DNA from: Cryptobacterium sp. CAG:338
Lineage (GTDB): Bacteria > Actinomycetota > Coriobacteriia > Coriobacteriales > Eggerthellaceae
Length of the DNA stretch: 23,199 bases
Assembly: GCA_000435475.1 (NCBI GenBank)
Contig: FR896067.1
Location: 35,930-59,128, forward strand
Direction of reading: 5' to 3'
In this document: in pieces, positions 15,604 through 22,839 of the stretch
Layout: each line of letters opens with the position of its first letter
How positions within the stretch are numbered: position 1 is the first letter of the stretch
Program-made: the position numbers and the translations under genes
Notes under the pieces: generated by a model
The model's database searches: none
What the model was told of the DNA's origin: nothing
What the model saw: only the letters and a program-made list of their open reading frames with translations

Positions 15604-15790
15604 ACGGTGTCTTGTTTAGAAGGTGGATGAGATAGAGGGATCAGATGTTGCAGATATCTCGGATGCGGCAAGTGGTTCATCAGCGTCTTGCTTGGAAGGT
15701 AGACGCGGCAGATGTCTCAGATGCCTCAATGATGTCTTGCTTAGAAGGCAGATAAGATAGATGTTTCAGATGCGGCAGATGTCTCGTTTG
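15604..15790 (+). repeat. Three imperfect tandem repeats after dnaE
   Basis: The core gtcttg(c/t)tt(a/g)gaagg recurs at 15609-15623, 15685-15699 and 15734-15748. After each core there is a second shared block: gcagatatctc at 15650-15660, then gcggcagatgtctc at 15705-15718 and 15772-15785. Unit spacing is 76 and 49 bases. No reading frame on either strand stays open across all units. The repeats may be the remains of a coding repeat or a simple expansion. Confidence 0.65.
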
Positions 15791-15813
15791 ATACCTCGTT
15801 AAGGTTTTGGCAA

Positions 15814-16100
15814 CTAGTTTGGGACGCTTCGCGGAATAAAGGGAAGCGTCCCAATTAATCTGGTTGGGGTTTGCACTCCAATCGGGTTCGCTTCAGTTGT
15901 TTGCCCTCCAACCATTCGCTCTCCAAAAACTTGCTTTTCATCCATTTGTGCCCTAGTCATTTGCGGTCCAACCAGGCTCGCTCCAACCATTGCTCTTCAA
16001 CCATCTGCTTTCCAACTAGGTTCGCTCCTGCAATTTCCGCTCCAACAATTTGCCCTCCGACCAGATTCGCTCCTACAGTTTCCGCACCAACCAGGTTCCG
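15814..16100 (-). pseudogene. Degraded pentapeptide-repeat protein
   Basis: On the minus strand a 15-base period encodes about 14 pentapeptides of the A-(N/Q/E)-(L/M/I)-V-G kind: NLVGA, ETVGA, NLVGG, QIVGA, EIAGA, NLVGK, QMVEE, then after a frameshift MVGA, SLVGP, QMTRA, QMDEK, QVFGE, RMVGG, QTTEA. This is the A(D/N)LxX pentapeptide-repeat pattern that folds as a right-handed beta helix. One base seems to be missing near 15988-15992, where caatgg stands in place of the caaatgg seen in other units. A stop (16101-16103) precedes the first unit and no start codon is visible, so I call it a pseudogene or gene fragment. The function of the parent gene is unknown. The frame ends at the stop at 15814-15816. 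Confidence 0.55.
15819..15854. terminator. Strong hairpin downstream of dnaE
   Basis: A perfect 12-base-pair inverted repeat (ttgggacgcttc at 15819-15830, gaagcgtcccaa at 15843-15854) has a 12-base loop. It sits where dnaE transcription and any minus-strand transcription would meet. A proper T run is lacking on both sides (ttaat follows on +), so termination is likely but not certain. Confidence 0.55.
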
Positions 16101-16213
16101 TTAAGTTTAGTAGTGGATTTGGCAATTTTTGAGCTTATTGGGTTCCGATGTTCATCTAGGGTATTCGGAACGAGAATATATAGCGTTTAGATATATAGCA
16201 AACGTATGAAAGG

Positions 16214-16302
16214 TGGCAAACTCACGTATTATCGGGTGATCTTTTTAGCTCGGACAAGGGATATTTCCGAAATTTCCTGCCCGATAAGCTAAGAATTTGC
16301 CA
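16214..16302 (+). ncRNA. Candidate structured RNA: three nested stems
   Basis: Three stems nest in order: tggcaaa (16214-16220) with tttgcca (16296-16302), ttatcggg (16229-16236) with cccgataa (16280-16287), and tcgga (16250-16254) with tccga (16266-16270). The outer internal loop is symmetric, eight bases on each side. An aaaaaggag ribosome-like site follows at once. It looks like a cis-acting leader or a small RNA, but I recognise no known riboswitch class. Confidence 0.4.
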
Positions 16303-16314
16303 AAAAGGAGTGTA

Positions 16315-16446
16315 TTGCTGCAAATTATTGTAGTTCGCCAGAAATTTACGGTTGTGGTAGATGAAAGTGTTTTAGAGCTAGCCAATCAACGCTTTTCTAT
16401 TAAACGTTACTTAACTTGGTACTATTATTTTTGGAAATTGCCATAA
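16315..16446 (+). CDS. Possible 43-residue small protein or leader peptide (doubtful)
   Basis: A TTG at 16315 follows aaaaaggag with a short four-base spacing and opens 43 codons ending at 16446, just before truA. The predicted peptide has a hydrophobic start (LQIIVV), a charged middle and a striking aromatic tail, YLTWYYYFWKLP. It lies directly behind the nested RNA fold, so it could be a regulated leader peptide. The evidence is weak: a rare start codon, short length and no recognised family. Chance is a real alternative. Confidence 0.25.
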   Translation: MLQIIVVRQKFTVVVDESVLELANQRFSIKRYLTWYYYFWKLP

Positions 16447-16510
16447 CTGGAGATCTGTGCCAGAGTTAGCAAAACTCATCCACGGACTGGGATTTAGTAG
16501 AGACAGACCA

Positions 16511-17374
16511 ATGAATACAAACGAAAACGCACCTGAATCAAAACTTGCGCTCACATCAAAAGTTGAACGTGACTCCAATCTCGCGATATTAAGTCTAGAG
16601 GTTGCCTACAACGGCGCACCATTTTCAGGATTCGCACGACAGCCTGGACAGTTAACCGTTCAGGGAAGCATCGAGGAAGCTCTCGCTCTTATTTTTAGAC
16701 ATCCTGTAGAAACGGTGTGCGCGGGTCGTACCGACTCAGGCGTGCACGCAAAAGGACAGATTGTTAGTTTTTGTGTGACTCGGGAAGAATACGAGCAGCG
16801 CAATGACTATAAGCTATTGCGATCGCTTAATGCGCTAACACATGAAGATATTTCGGTACGTTCCATTGCTCGACAGGCGGACAACTTTTCAGCACGTTTC
16901 TCTGCTACTATGCGCGAATATCGCTACTTCATCTGCGTCGATAAAGCGACTCCTCTCTTCATGAAGAACTTTAGCTGGCATATACCAAGAGAACTCGACA
17001 TTGAGGCAATGCGCCAGGCAGCTGCCTACCTTATTGGAGAGCATGATTTTAAAAGCTTTTGTATGGCGGTTTCGGCAGAAGGCAAATCCACTATGAGAAA
17101 TGTTTTTAGCATCACTGTGGAGCCTGAAGAGCTTTGGGGTGAATCGCTTGTTGTTATTACCGTGAAAGGTAATGCTTTTTTGCATTCTATGGTTCGAACG
17201 ATTGTAGGCAGTCTTGTTGCAGTGGGACGAGGACAGCGTAAGCCTGAGTGGATCTCCGAAGTACTTGAAGCGCGTAACAGAAGCGCTGCGGGCGAAAACG
17301 CTCCTGCCCAAGGTTTGGTATTTTGGCGCGTAAGCTACGAAGGAAAGCGCGTACATGATCCGTTGCTCCGCTGA
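16511..17374 (+). CDS. truA: tRNA pseudouridine synthase A
   Basis: TruA converts uridines 38-40 in the anticodon arm of tRNAs to pseudouridine. The core begins AILSLEVAYNGAPFSGFARQPG, and the catalytic aspartate is in CAGRTDSGVHAKGQ (Asp75 counted from the ATG at 16511). Later blocks SFCM and FLHSMVRTIVGSLV also match the family. From 16511 the protein has 287 residues, long for TruA (about 245-270) because of a polar N-terminal lead of some 25 residues. A GTG at 16457 with ggag just before it is an alternative and would add 18 residues; neither start is strongly supported. The 136 bases before 16511 contain no clear promoter, but a structured element lies upstream. Confidence 0.93.
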   Translation: MNTNENAPESKLALTSKVERDSNLAILSLEVAYNGAPFSGFARQPGQLTVQGSIEEALALIFRHPVETVCAGRTDSGVHAKGQIVSFCVTREEYEQRNDYKLLRSLNALTHEDISVRSIARQADNFSARFSATMREYRYFICVDKATPLFMKNFSWHIPRELDIEAMRQAAAYLIGEHDFKSFCMAVSAEGKSTMRNVFSITVEPEELWGESLVVITVKGNAFLHSMVRTIVGSLVAVGRGQRKPEWISEVLEARNRSAAGENAPAQGLVFWRVSYEGKRVHDPLLR

Positions 17375-17396
17375 AGTGACACTCTTTCGGATTCTG

Positions 17397-17426
17397 TTTA
17401 ACACATTTGTAATAGTTTGCTATAGT
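17397..17426 (+). promoter_or_regulatory. Candidate promoter of the NSS transporter gene
   Basis: tttaac (17397-17402) and tatagt (17421-17426) are separated by 18 bases, close to the housekeeping sigma pattern. The transcript would have a leader of about 160 bases before the ATG at 17596. Confidence 0.45.
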
Positions 17427-17595
17427 CTTGCCCTGTGTAAATTGCCTGACATATATAAAGAAGATCTTGGCGAACTTTGAGAAAAATTGATACGGATTTC
17501 TACTTCGATTATTTAGTCTGTGTCAATGGGAGATTGAACGCTAGCTTTCTTTTTATAGGTGGGACTCAATAACGTTTGCGAAGAAGGAAGATCTT

Positions 17596-18987
17596 ATGAC
17601 TTCAACAGAATCCGCTCAGCAGGCAGGCCGTGCTTCCTGGTCCGGTAAGCTTGCTTTTGTATTAGCGGCAGCTGCATCTGCTGTCGGCTTGGGAAGCATG
17701 TGGCGCTTCCCTTATTTGGCAGCAAAATATGGTGGCGGCACGTTTTTGCTTACCTATTTGGTGTTCGTATTTACGATTGGTATTGCACTTTTGCTTCTCG
17801 AAACCGCGCTTGGTCGTAAGACGGGGCAGAGCTCCATTGGTGCATTTAAAGCCTACGGTAAAAAGTATGCCTTTATTGGCATTTTGATGTCGGCGGTACC
17901 TTTTATTATCGTTCCTTACTACTGCGTTATTGGCGGTTGGGTTACGAAATTCCTCGCTTGCTATGTGACGGGAGATATTGCTTCTCTTACGGATGGCGGC
18001 GATTACTTTAGCGCTTTTATCGCAAGTGGCCCTGAAAGCATCATCTTTATGCTGGTTTTCATGGCGCTGACTTACTTCGTTGTATCTCGAGGGGTTAAGG
18101 GCGGTATTGAAAAAGCAAACTTAGTCATGATGCCTGCTTTAATCATCATGGCTGCTGGAGTTGCGATTTATGCGCTCACGTTGCCAGGTGCTATCGAAGG
18201 TTTATCGTACTACTTCGTGCCAGATTTCAGCGCGTTCTCTCCTGAGCTGGTAATTTCTGCTTTGGGACAAACCTTCTTTACTTTGTCTCTGGCGATGGGC
18301 ATTATGGTCACCTATGGCTCTTACTTGGATAAGACTTCCAAACTTACTTCAAGTGTTGGTCAGATTGCAGGCACTACATTTGGCGTTTCCCTGCTTGCAG
18401 GTCTGATGATCATCCCTGCTGCTTTTGCAGCTATGGGTTCCGGCGAGGCAGTTGCAGAGAATTCTGGCCCAACGTTAATGTTTGTTGTTTTGCCTCAGGT
18501 ATTTGGTGGCCTTGGCGATATGGCACCCATCATCGGCGGCGTATTCTTCATATTGGTATTGTTTGCAGCTTTGACAAGCTCTATTTCCTTGGTAGAAACC
18601 TGTACCGCTATTATCCAGGATGCTACCCACTGCAAACGTAGCACTGCTCTTATCGTAACCATCATTTGGACTACGCTGATGGGCGTAATCGTAAACCTTG
18701 GTTTTGGAGCGCTTTCCTTTATTCAGCCGCTGGGTGAAGGCTCGACGATGCTCGACTTCTTCGATTTCATTTCGAATTCTGTCATGATGCCTGTGGTAGC
18801 GTTACTTACCTGTATCTTTATCGGCTGGATTGTAGGCACGAAATCCTTGGAAGAAGAAGTAATGCTTTCTGCTGAATTTAAGCTGCGCAAAGTTTGGGCA
18901 TTTATGATTAAGTTCATTGCGCCAATTGTTCTCGTAATTATTTTGGTGGCATACGTTGCGCAAACAATGGGCCTGTTTACCATGTAA
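17596..18987 (+). CDS. Sodium-dependent transporter, NSS (SNF) family
   Basis: Members of this family import amino acids or related amines with sodium across the cytoplasmic membrane. The 463-residue protein has the size of the 11-helix bacterial NSS proteins such as MhsT and Tyt1. The first helix shows the unwound ion and substrate site AVGLGSMWRFPYLAAKYGGG, equivalent to GLGNFLRFP in LeuT. The sixth helix has FFTLSLAMGIMVTYGSYL, the matching half of the site. The C-terminus ends after the last helix with a short MGLFTM tail, again like the 11-helix type. The substrate cannot be read from the sequence; aromatic or other hydrophobic amino acids are plausible. The ATG follows gaaggaag. The gene is apparently monocistronic and is followed by tandem repeats and a terminator. 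Confidence 0.95.
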   Translation: MTSTESAQQAGRASWSGKLAFVLAAAASAVGLGSMWRFPYLAAKYGGGTFLLTYLVFVFTIGIALLLLETALGRKTGQSSIGAFKAYGKKYAFIGILMSAVPFIIVPYYCVIGGWVTKFLACYVTGDIASLTDGGDYFSAFIASGPESIIFMLVFMALTYFVVSRGVKGGIEKANLVMMPALIIMAAGVAIYALTLPGAIEGLSYYFVPDFSAFSPELVISALGQTFFTLSLAMGIMVTYGSYLDKTSKLTSSVGQIAGTTFGVSLLAGLMIIPAAFAAMGSGEAVAENSGPTLMFVVLPQVFGGLGDMAPIIGGVFFILVLFAALTSSISLVETCTAIIQDATHCKRSTALIVTIIWTTLMGVIVNLGFGALSFIQPLGEGSTMLDFFDFISNSVMMPVVALLTCIFIGWIVGTKSLEEEVMLSAEFKLRKVWAFMIKFIAPIVLVIILVAYVAQTMGLFTM

Positions 18988-18998
18988 GCTTGCCTGTT

Positions 18999-19085
18999 GG
19001 TAGGCTGGTTCGGTAGGCTTGCCTGTCAGGCAGGCTGATCTGACAGGTTGGTCCGATAGGCTGATCCGGTAGGCTGGTCCGGTAG
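18999..19085 (+). repeat. Tandem 13-base repeats downstream of the transporter
   Basis: About six imperfect copies of ggtaggctggtcc run from 18999 to 19085, for example at 18999-19011, 42-54 (of 19000), 55-67 and 68-80. Units two and three carry small insertions. An 8-base-pair inverted repeat (cctgtcag at 19022-19029, ctgacagg at 19040-19047) lies inside the array. It starts 11 bases after the transporter stop. Confidence 0.8.
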
Positions 19086-19142
19086 AGTCTGGGATTGAAG
19101 GCGCACTATATCAATCATGCAGTATCTAACTGTTAGTTCGTA

Positions 19143-19174
19143 AAAGGGGATCCTAAATAGGGTCCCCTTTCTAG
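19143..19174. terminator. Terminator between the transporter and ychF
   Basis: A 12-base-pair stem with one G-U pair (aaaggggatcct at 19143-19154, agggtccccttt at 19159-19170) closes an aaat loop. A runs on the left and T runs on the right mean that it could act in both directions. Confidence 0.8.
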
Positions 19175-19318
19175 TGGAGATCTTTTCTGGGAAGCTTTAC
19201 TAGGTTTCGGCATGTATGCGGAGAGGGTGGTATTATGGACTTCGCATAAAAAGCGTTGTGACTCAAAATGCAACGTATTACGAATCGCAAATAACAAGTA
19301 GGTATCAAGGAGAAACAC

Positions 19319-20383
19319 GTGTCTCTTTCAATCGGAATCGTTGGGTTACCTAATGTAGGTAAATCATCGTTATTTACCGCGCTTACCAAAAAGAGCGGCT
19401 TTGCTGCAAACTATCCTTTTGCCACAATCGAGCCAAACGTAGGTATCGTTCCAGTGCCCGATGAGCGCTTGGAAGGGCTTGCTTCAATTGATCATCCCGC
19501 AAAGATTATCCCCGCCACGGTGGAATTTGTTGATATTGCTGGTTTAGTTGCAGGTGCTTCTCAGGGAGAAGGATTGGGCAATAAGTTTTTGGCAAATATT
19601 CGCGAAACCGATGCAATTTGCGAAGTGGTACGTTTTTTTACTGATCCAAACGTAGAGCATGTATCGCGCAAAGTTGATCCGCAAAGTGACGTTGAGACCA
19701 TCAAAACCGAATTGGTTTTGGCAGATATGGGAACTATCGAGAAAGCTTTGCCTCGTTTGGAGAAGGAAGCAAAGCGAGATAAATCTGCCGTGCTTAAGTT
19801 CGAAACGGCGAAAAAAGTATTTGAAGGTCTCAACGAAGGGCACCGAGCACTTTCTCTTGATTTATCCGACGACGAAAAAGATTCCATTAAGGAACTGTGC
19901 TTGCTTACCATGAAGCCGCTTCTTTATATTGCCAATGTTGACGAAAGTCAGCTTAATGCGGAACTTCCTGAAATAGATGGACAGCAGCCAGTACCCATTT
20001 GCGCTAAGACTGAGGCTGATTTAGCAGAGCTTGAACCTGAAGAGGCTCAGATGTTTTTGGATGAGCTAGGGTTGGATGAATCGGGCTTGGCGCGCTTGGT
20101 TCGTGAGGCGTACAAGCTTTTAGGCTTGCAGAGCTTTTTCACGAGTGGCGAAACAGAAACGCGTGCCTGGACTATTCCTGTTGGCGCAAAAGCTCCTCAG
20201 GCAGCAGGCGTTATTCACACTGATTTTGAGCGCGGCTTTATCAAGGCTGAAACTGCATCCTACGAGGACTATGTTGAACTTGGCGGCGAGAAAGGCTGTC
20301 GTGAAGCTGGAAAGCTTCGCCAAGAGGGCAAAGACTATGTGGTGCAGGATGGCGATGTCATGCACTTTAAATTCAACGTTTAA
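19319..20383 (+). CDS. ychF: Redox-responsive ATPase/GTPase YchF (Obg family)
   Basis: YchF is a ribosome-associated P-loop nucleotide hydrolase that prefers ATP in the cases studied and affects stress responses. The 354-residue protein begins MSLSIGIVGLPNVGKSS with the P loop at residues 9-16. It continues with NYPFATIEPNVG (31-42) and DIAGLVAGASQGEGLG (72-87). It has NVDE at 206-209 in place of the NKxD guanine motif, the classical YchF feature behind relaxed nucleotide choice. The C-terminal TGS domain contains the GAKAPQAAG-IHTDFERGFIKAE stretch, and the protein ends MHFKFNV as usual. The GTG start at 19319 is fixed by aaggag five bases upstream. No neighbour appears co-transcribed. Confidence 0.97.
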   Translation: MSLSIGIVGLPNVGKSSLFTALTKKSGFAANYPFATIEPNVGIVPVPDERLEGLASIDHPAKIIPATVEFVDIAGLVAGASQGEGLGNKFLANIRETDAICEVVRFFTDPNVEHVSRKVDPQSDVETIKTELVLADMGTIEKALPRLEKEAKRDKSAVLKFETAKKVFEGLNEGHRALSLDLSDDEKDSIKELCLLTMKPLLYIANVDESQLNAELPEIDGQQPVPICAKTEADLAELEPEEAQMFLDELGLDESGLARLVREAYKLLGLQSFFTSGETETRAWTIPVGAKAPQAAGVIHTDFERGFIKAETASYEDYVELGGEKGCREAGKLRQEGKDYVVQDGDVMHFKFNV

Positions 20384-20400
20384 AGCTCGTTTTCCTTTTT

Positions 20401-20451
20401 CGATTGATGTGAGGCGAGTATGGTTTAGCTGTGCTGGACCCACATCAATCG
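20401..20451. repeat. Perfect 11-base inverted repeat after ychF
   Basis: cgattgatgtg (20401-20411) and cacatcaatcg (20441-20451) are exact complements around a 29-base loop. No T run follows on +. It begins 18 bases after the ychF stop, so it may protect the 3' end or be part of a small RNA. Confidence 0.6.
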
Positions 20452-20477
20452 CCCAAAGAATTAATAACAAATCCAAA

Positions 20478-20505
20478 TTGATATCCACGCAAAGCTCGAG
20501 ATTAT
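20478..20505 (+). promoter_or_regulatory. Candidate promoter of the aldo/keto reductase
   Basis: ttgata (20478-20483) is 16 bases from gattat (20500-20505). Downstream of it lie two small dyads, acatgt-ag-acatgt (20567-20580) and gttat-gcg-ataac (20579-20591), that could bind a regulator. Confidence 0.35.
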
Positions 20506-20630
20506 TGCATGACTTCTTAAAGGATCGCTCGGCAAGTGAGTGCTAAACTTCTTTAAAGGACAAAAGACATGTAGACATGTTATGCGATAACGCACAGAGG
20601 TTTGTCGCATTTGCGAAGGAGGGGCCATTC

Positions 20631-21797
20631 ATGGAGCTTCGTGAAATGGGGAAAACAGGCGTGAAACTTTCACCCTTGGGTTTTGGTGTCATGCGTTTGC
20701 CATTGAAAAATGGCGGTAAAACGGTGAATGATACGACGATCGATAACGTCGATGTGGACACTTCAATTGCCATGATTCGACATGCAATTGATGAGGGAGT
20801 TAATTACTTCGATACGGCATATAACTATGTCGCGGGTTCTTCGGAGGTAATTCTAGGTCAGGCTTTAAAGGATGGTTATCGAGAAAAGGTGTATGTCGCC
20901 TCGAAATCTCCAGCATGGCTGTATAAAGCTCCTGAGGATTTTGATCGTTTTCTCAACGAACAGCTCGAACGCTTGCAGATGGACTATATCGACTTTTACC
21001 TGCTTCATTCTATGAATGGCGGTAGTTGGAAGAAGAGCGTACGCAACAATGCAGTTGAGTCTATGGTTCGTGCAAAGGCAGAAGGCAAGGTCAAATATAT
21101 TGGATTTTCCTTTCATGACGATCTGGAGCTGTTTGAGGAGATTCTCAATGCAGCAGATTGGGATTTCTGCCAAATTCAGCTGAATTACTATGATCGCGAT
21201 TATCAAGCAGGCGTAAAAGGTGCCAAGATGGCAGCAGAGCGCGGTATGGGCGTTGTGGTAATGGAGCCTTTGCGTGGCGGCTTGCTGGTTGATCTTCCCA
21301 AGAGCGTTCAAGAAGTTTTTGATGCATCAGCATTTGAGCGCAGTAATGTGGAATGGTCGTTCGATTGGTTATGGGATATGCCCGAAATTTCGTGCGTGCT
21401 TTCTGGTATGAGCACCATGCAACAGCTTGACGACAACATTTCCTATATGAAGCGCGCAAAGGTCGGCATGCTTACTAACGACGAGCACGCCGTCATCGAT
21501 GCGGCAAAAGCTGCGCTTGATGCCAAAGCGGCAATCCCTTGCACAGGCTGCAATTACTGTGTTGATATGTGTCCAAATAAGATCGCGATTCCTTACAATT
21601 TCAGAGCGTATAACATGGGCGTTTTGTACGATGATATGGATCTTGCGAAAGAGTTTTATGCCGAAGAAGTTACGAGCTATGGTCGTCGTGCGGAACATTG
21701 TACAAGCTGCGGAACGTGCGAGGAGATTTGTCCTCAGCACATCAAGATCAGTGAGTGGTTGCCCAAGGTTGATGAACTTCTTAACACCGATAAGTAG
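20631..21797 (+). CDS. Aldo/keto reductase with C-terminal two-cluster ferredoxin domain
   Basis: The 388-residue protein combines an aldo/keto reductase barrel with an iron-sulfur tail. The AKR tetrad is visible: Asp61 and Tyr64 in FDTAYNY, Lys92 in VASKSP and His126 in YLLHS. The tail has two complete [4Fe-4S] motifs, CTGCNYCVDMC (Cys304, 307, 310, 314) and CTSCGTCEEIC (Cys357, 360, 363, 367). Such fusions are common in anaerobes and are usually of unknown substrate; the clusters suggest electron exchange with ferredoxin besides or instead of NADPH. The ATG at 20631 follows aaggagggg; an upstream in-frame ATG at 20577 has no such site. A hairpin follows the gene at 21941. The reaction cannot be named from sequence. 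Confidence 0.93.
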   Translation: MELREMGKTGVKLSPLGFGVMRLPLKNGGKTVNDTTIDNVDVDTSIAMIRHAIDEGVNYFDTAYNYVAGSSEVILGQALKDGYREKVYVASKSPAWLYKAPEDFDRFLNEQLERLQMDYIDFYLLHSMNGGSWKKSVRNNAVESMVRAKAEGKVKYIGFSFHDDLELFEEILNAADWDFCQIQLNYYDRDYQAGVKGAKMAAERGMGVVVMEPLRGGLLVDLPKSVQEVFDASAFERSNVEWSFDWLWDMPEISCVLSGMSTMQQLDDNISYMKRAKVGMLTNDEHAVIDAAKAALDAKAAIPCTGCNYCVDMCPNKIAIPYNFRAYNMGVLYDDMDLAKEFYAEEVTSYGRRAEHCTSCGTCEEICPQHIKISEWLPKVDELLNTDK

Positions 21798-21940
21798 TTT
21801 CGGTGGGAGATTGTATTAAAAGCCGGTTCTTATTTGCATAGTGAGCTAGTAATTTTTTAGATCAGTTTACTAATAGTGAGTTACTTTTCTGCTAAATAAA
21901 TTTCGCTGCGTCATTTATAATTAAATTGTCAAAACAAGAG

Positions 21941-21986
21941 GAAATGCGTTTATATCGTCGGATTGAAGATATAGGCGCATTTCTTT
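21941..21986 (+). terminator. Long hairpin between the aldo/keto reductase and larB
   Basis: A 16-base-pair stem with two G-U pairs (21941-21956 with 21968-21983) has an 11-base loop and is followed by a weak T run (tttctttg). It may end the reductase transcript or be part of a larB leader, because it is only 41 bases from the larB start and a perfect tataat (21916-21921) lies just upstream. Confidence 0.6.
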
Positions 21987-22026
21987 GCTACCGTGAAGAT
22001 AATTTAAGAGCGAAAAAAGAGGTTGT

Positions 22027-22800
22027 ATGCATTCAGAAGAAATTGAACGAATTTTAACTGAAGTATCTAGAGGGGCTTGCTCGGTCGAAGATGCTCTTCT
22101 TCTGCTTAAAAAAGAACCTTTTACTGATTTGGGATATGCCAAAGTTGATCATCATCGTGCGCTTCGTCAAAACGCTGCAGAAGTGGTATATGGCGCAGGA
22201 AAAACGCCCGAACAAATTGCGGGCATTGTTTCTTCTTTGCAAAATGGCGGTGAAAAGACGGTGCTTATCACTCGCTTGAAGCCAGAAGCCGCGGCTTTTC
22301 TTCGGACATCAATTCCTCTTGATTATCATGAGCTTTCCGAGGTAGGCATCGTTGGAAGTATGCCTCAGCCTACTGGCAACGGACGTATAGTGATAGCGTG
22401 CGCTGGTACGAGTGACCTGCCTGTTGCAGAAGAGGCAGCCTTGACGGCAGAGGTTCTTGGAAACGAAGTAGTTCGCCTGTTCGACGTAGGAGTGGCGGGA
22501 CTCCATCGTTTGCTTGCGCATATGGACGACATAATGAGCGCGCAGGTGATTGTTGCTATTGCCGGCATGGAGGGCGCGCTTGCAAGCGTTATTGGCGGCA
22601 TGGCTTCATGTCCAGTCATCGCAGTACCTACCAGCGTGGGATACGGTGCTTCGTTTAATGGAGTTGCGGCATTGCTTTCAATGCTGAATTCTTGTGCGAG
22701 TGGTGTGAGCGTAGTAAACATCGATAACGGTTTCGGCGCAGCATTTCAAGCGCACCTTATTAATCATCTGCCAGGGAAATCCTCGCAGCACGAAGAGTAA
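22027..22800 (+). CDS. larB: LarB, pyridinium-3,5-biscarboxylate mononucleotide synthase
   Basis: LarB carboxylates nicotinic acid adenine dinucleotide and cleaves it, the first step of nickel-pincer cofactor synthesis. The 257-residue protein has a short N-terminal helical part and a PurE-like domain with ACAGTSDLPVAEEAALTAE (from 125), DVGVAGLHRLL (153-163), GMEGALASVIGG (180-191), VPTSVGYGASFNG (200-212) and SCASGVSVVNIDNGFGA (222-238). Cys223 in the last block is conserved in the family and is a plausible site of the covalent pyridinium adduct described for LarB. The ATG follows aaaaaagagg. The next gene is a LarC-like protein 39 bases downstream. The cofactor was found in lactate racemase but also serves other enzymes of the LarA family, so lactate use is not proven here. 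Confidence 0.94.
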   Translation: MHSEEIERILTEVSRGACSVEDALLLLKKEPFTDLGYAKVDHHRALRQNAAEVVYGAGKTPEQIAGIVSSLQNGGEKTVLITRLKPEAAAFLRTSIPLDYHELSEVGIVGSMPQPTGNGRIVIACAGTSDLPVAEEAALTAEVLGNEVVRLFDVGVAGLHRLLAHMDDIMSAQVIVAIAGMEGALASVIGGMASCPVIAVPTSVGYGASFNGVAALLSMLNSCASGVSVVNIDNGFGAAFQAHLINHLPGKSSQHEE

Positions 22801-22839
22801 TTGAAGAATTTGTACGCTACAAAAAGCGGAGGTACTAAC

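Noticed and set aside
15604..16100. Repeat-rich gap as a CRISPR array
   Set aside because: Units are imperfect, 15 or about 50-75 bases long, with no constant repeat and unique spacers, and no cas gene is nearby.
15871..16104. 77-codon plus-strand frame over the 15-base repeats
   Set aside because: It has no ribosome site, and its Pro/Thr/Arg/Phe periodicity is a by-product of the repeat. It shows the same phase change as the minus strand at 15988-15992, while the minus strand gives a recognised pentapeptide pattern.
16201..16320. Nested fold as a c-di-GMP or cobalamin riboswitch
   Set aside because: The fragment ggtggcaaactcacg looked suggestive, but the conserved core of neither class is present.
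18999..19085. 13-base repeats as a CRISPR array or plasmid-type iteron origin
   Set aside because: Units are contiguous without spacers, and there is no replication initiator gene or AT-rich melting region beside them.
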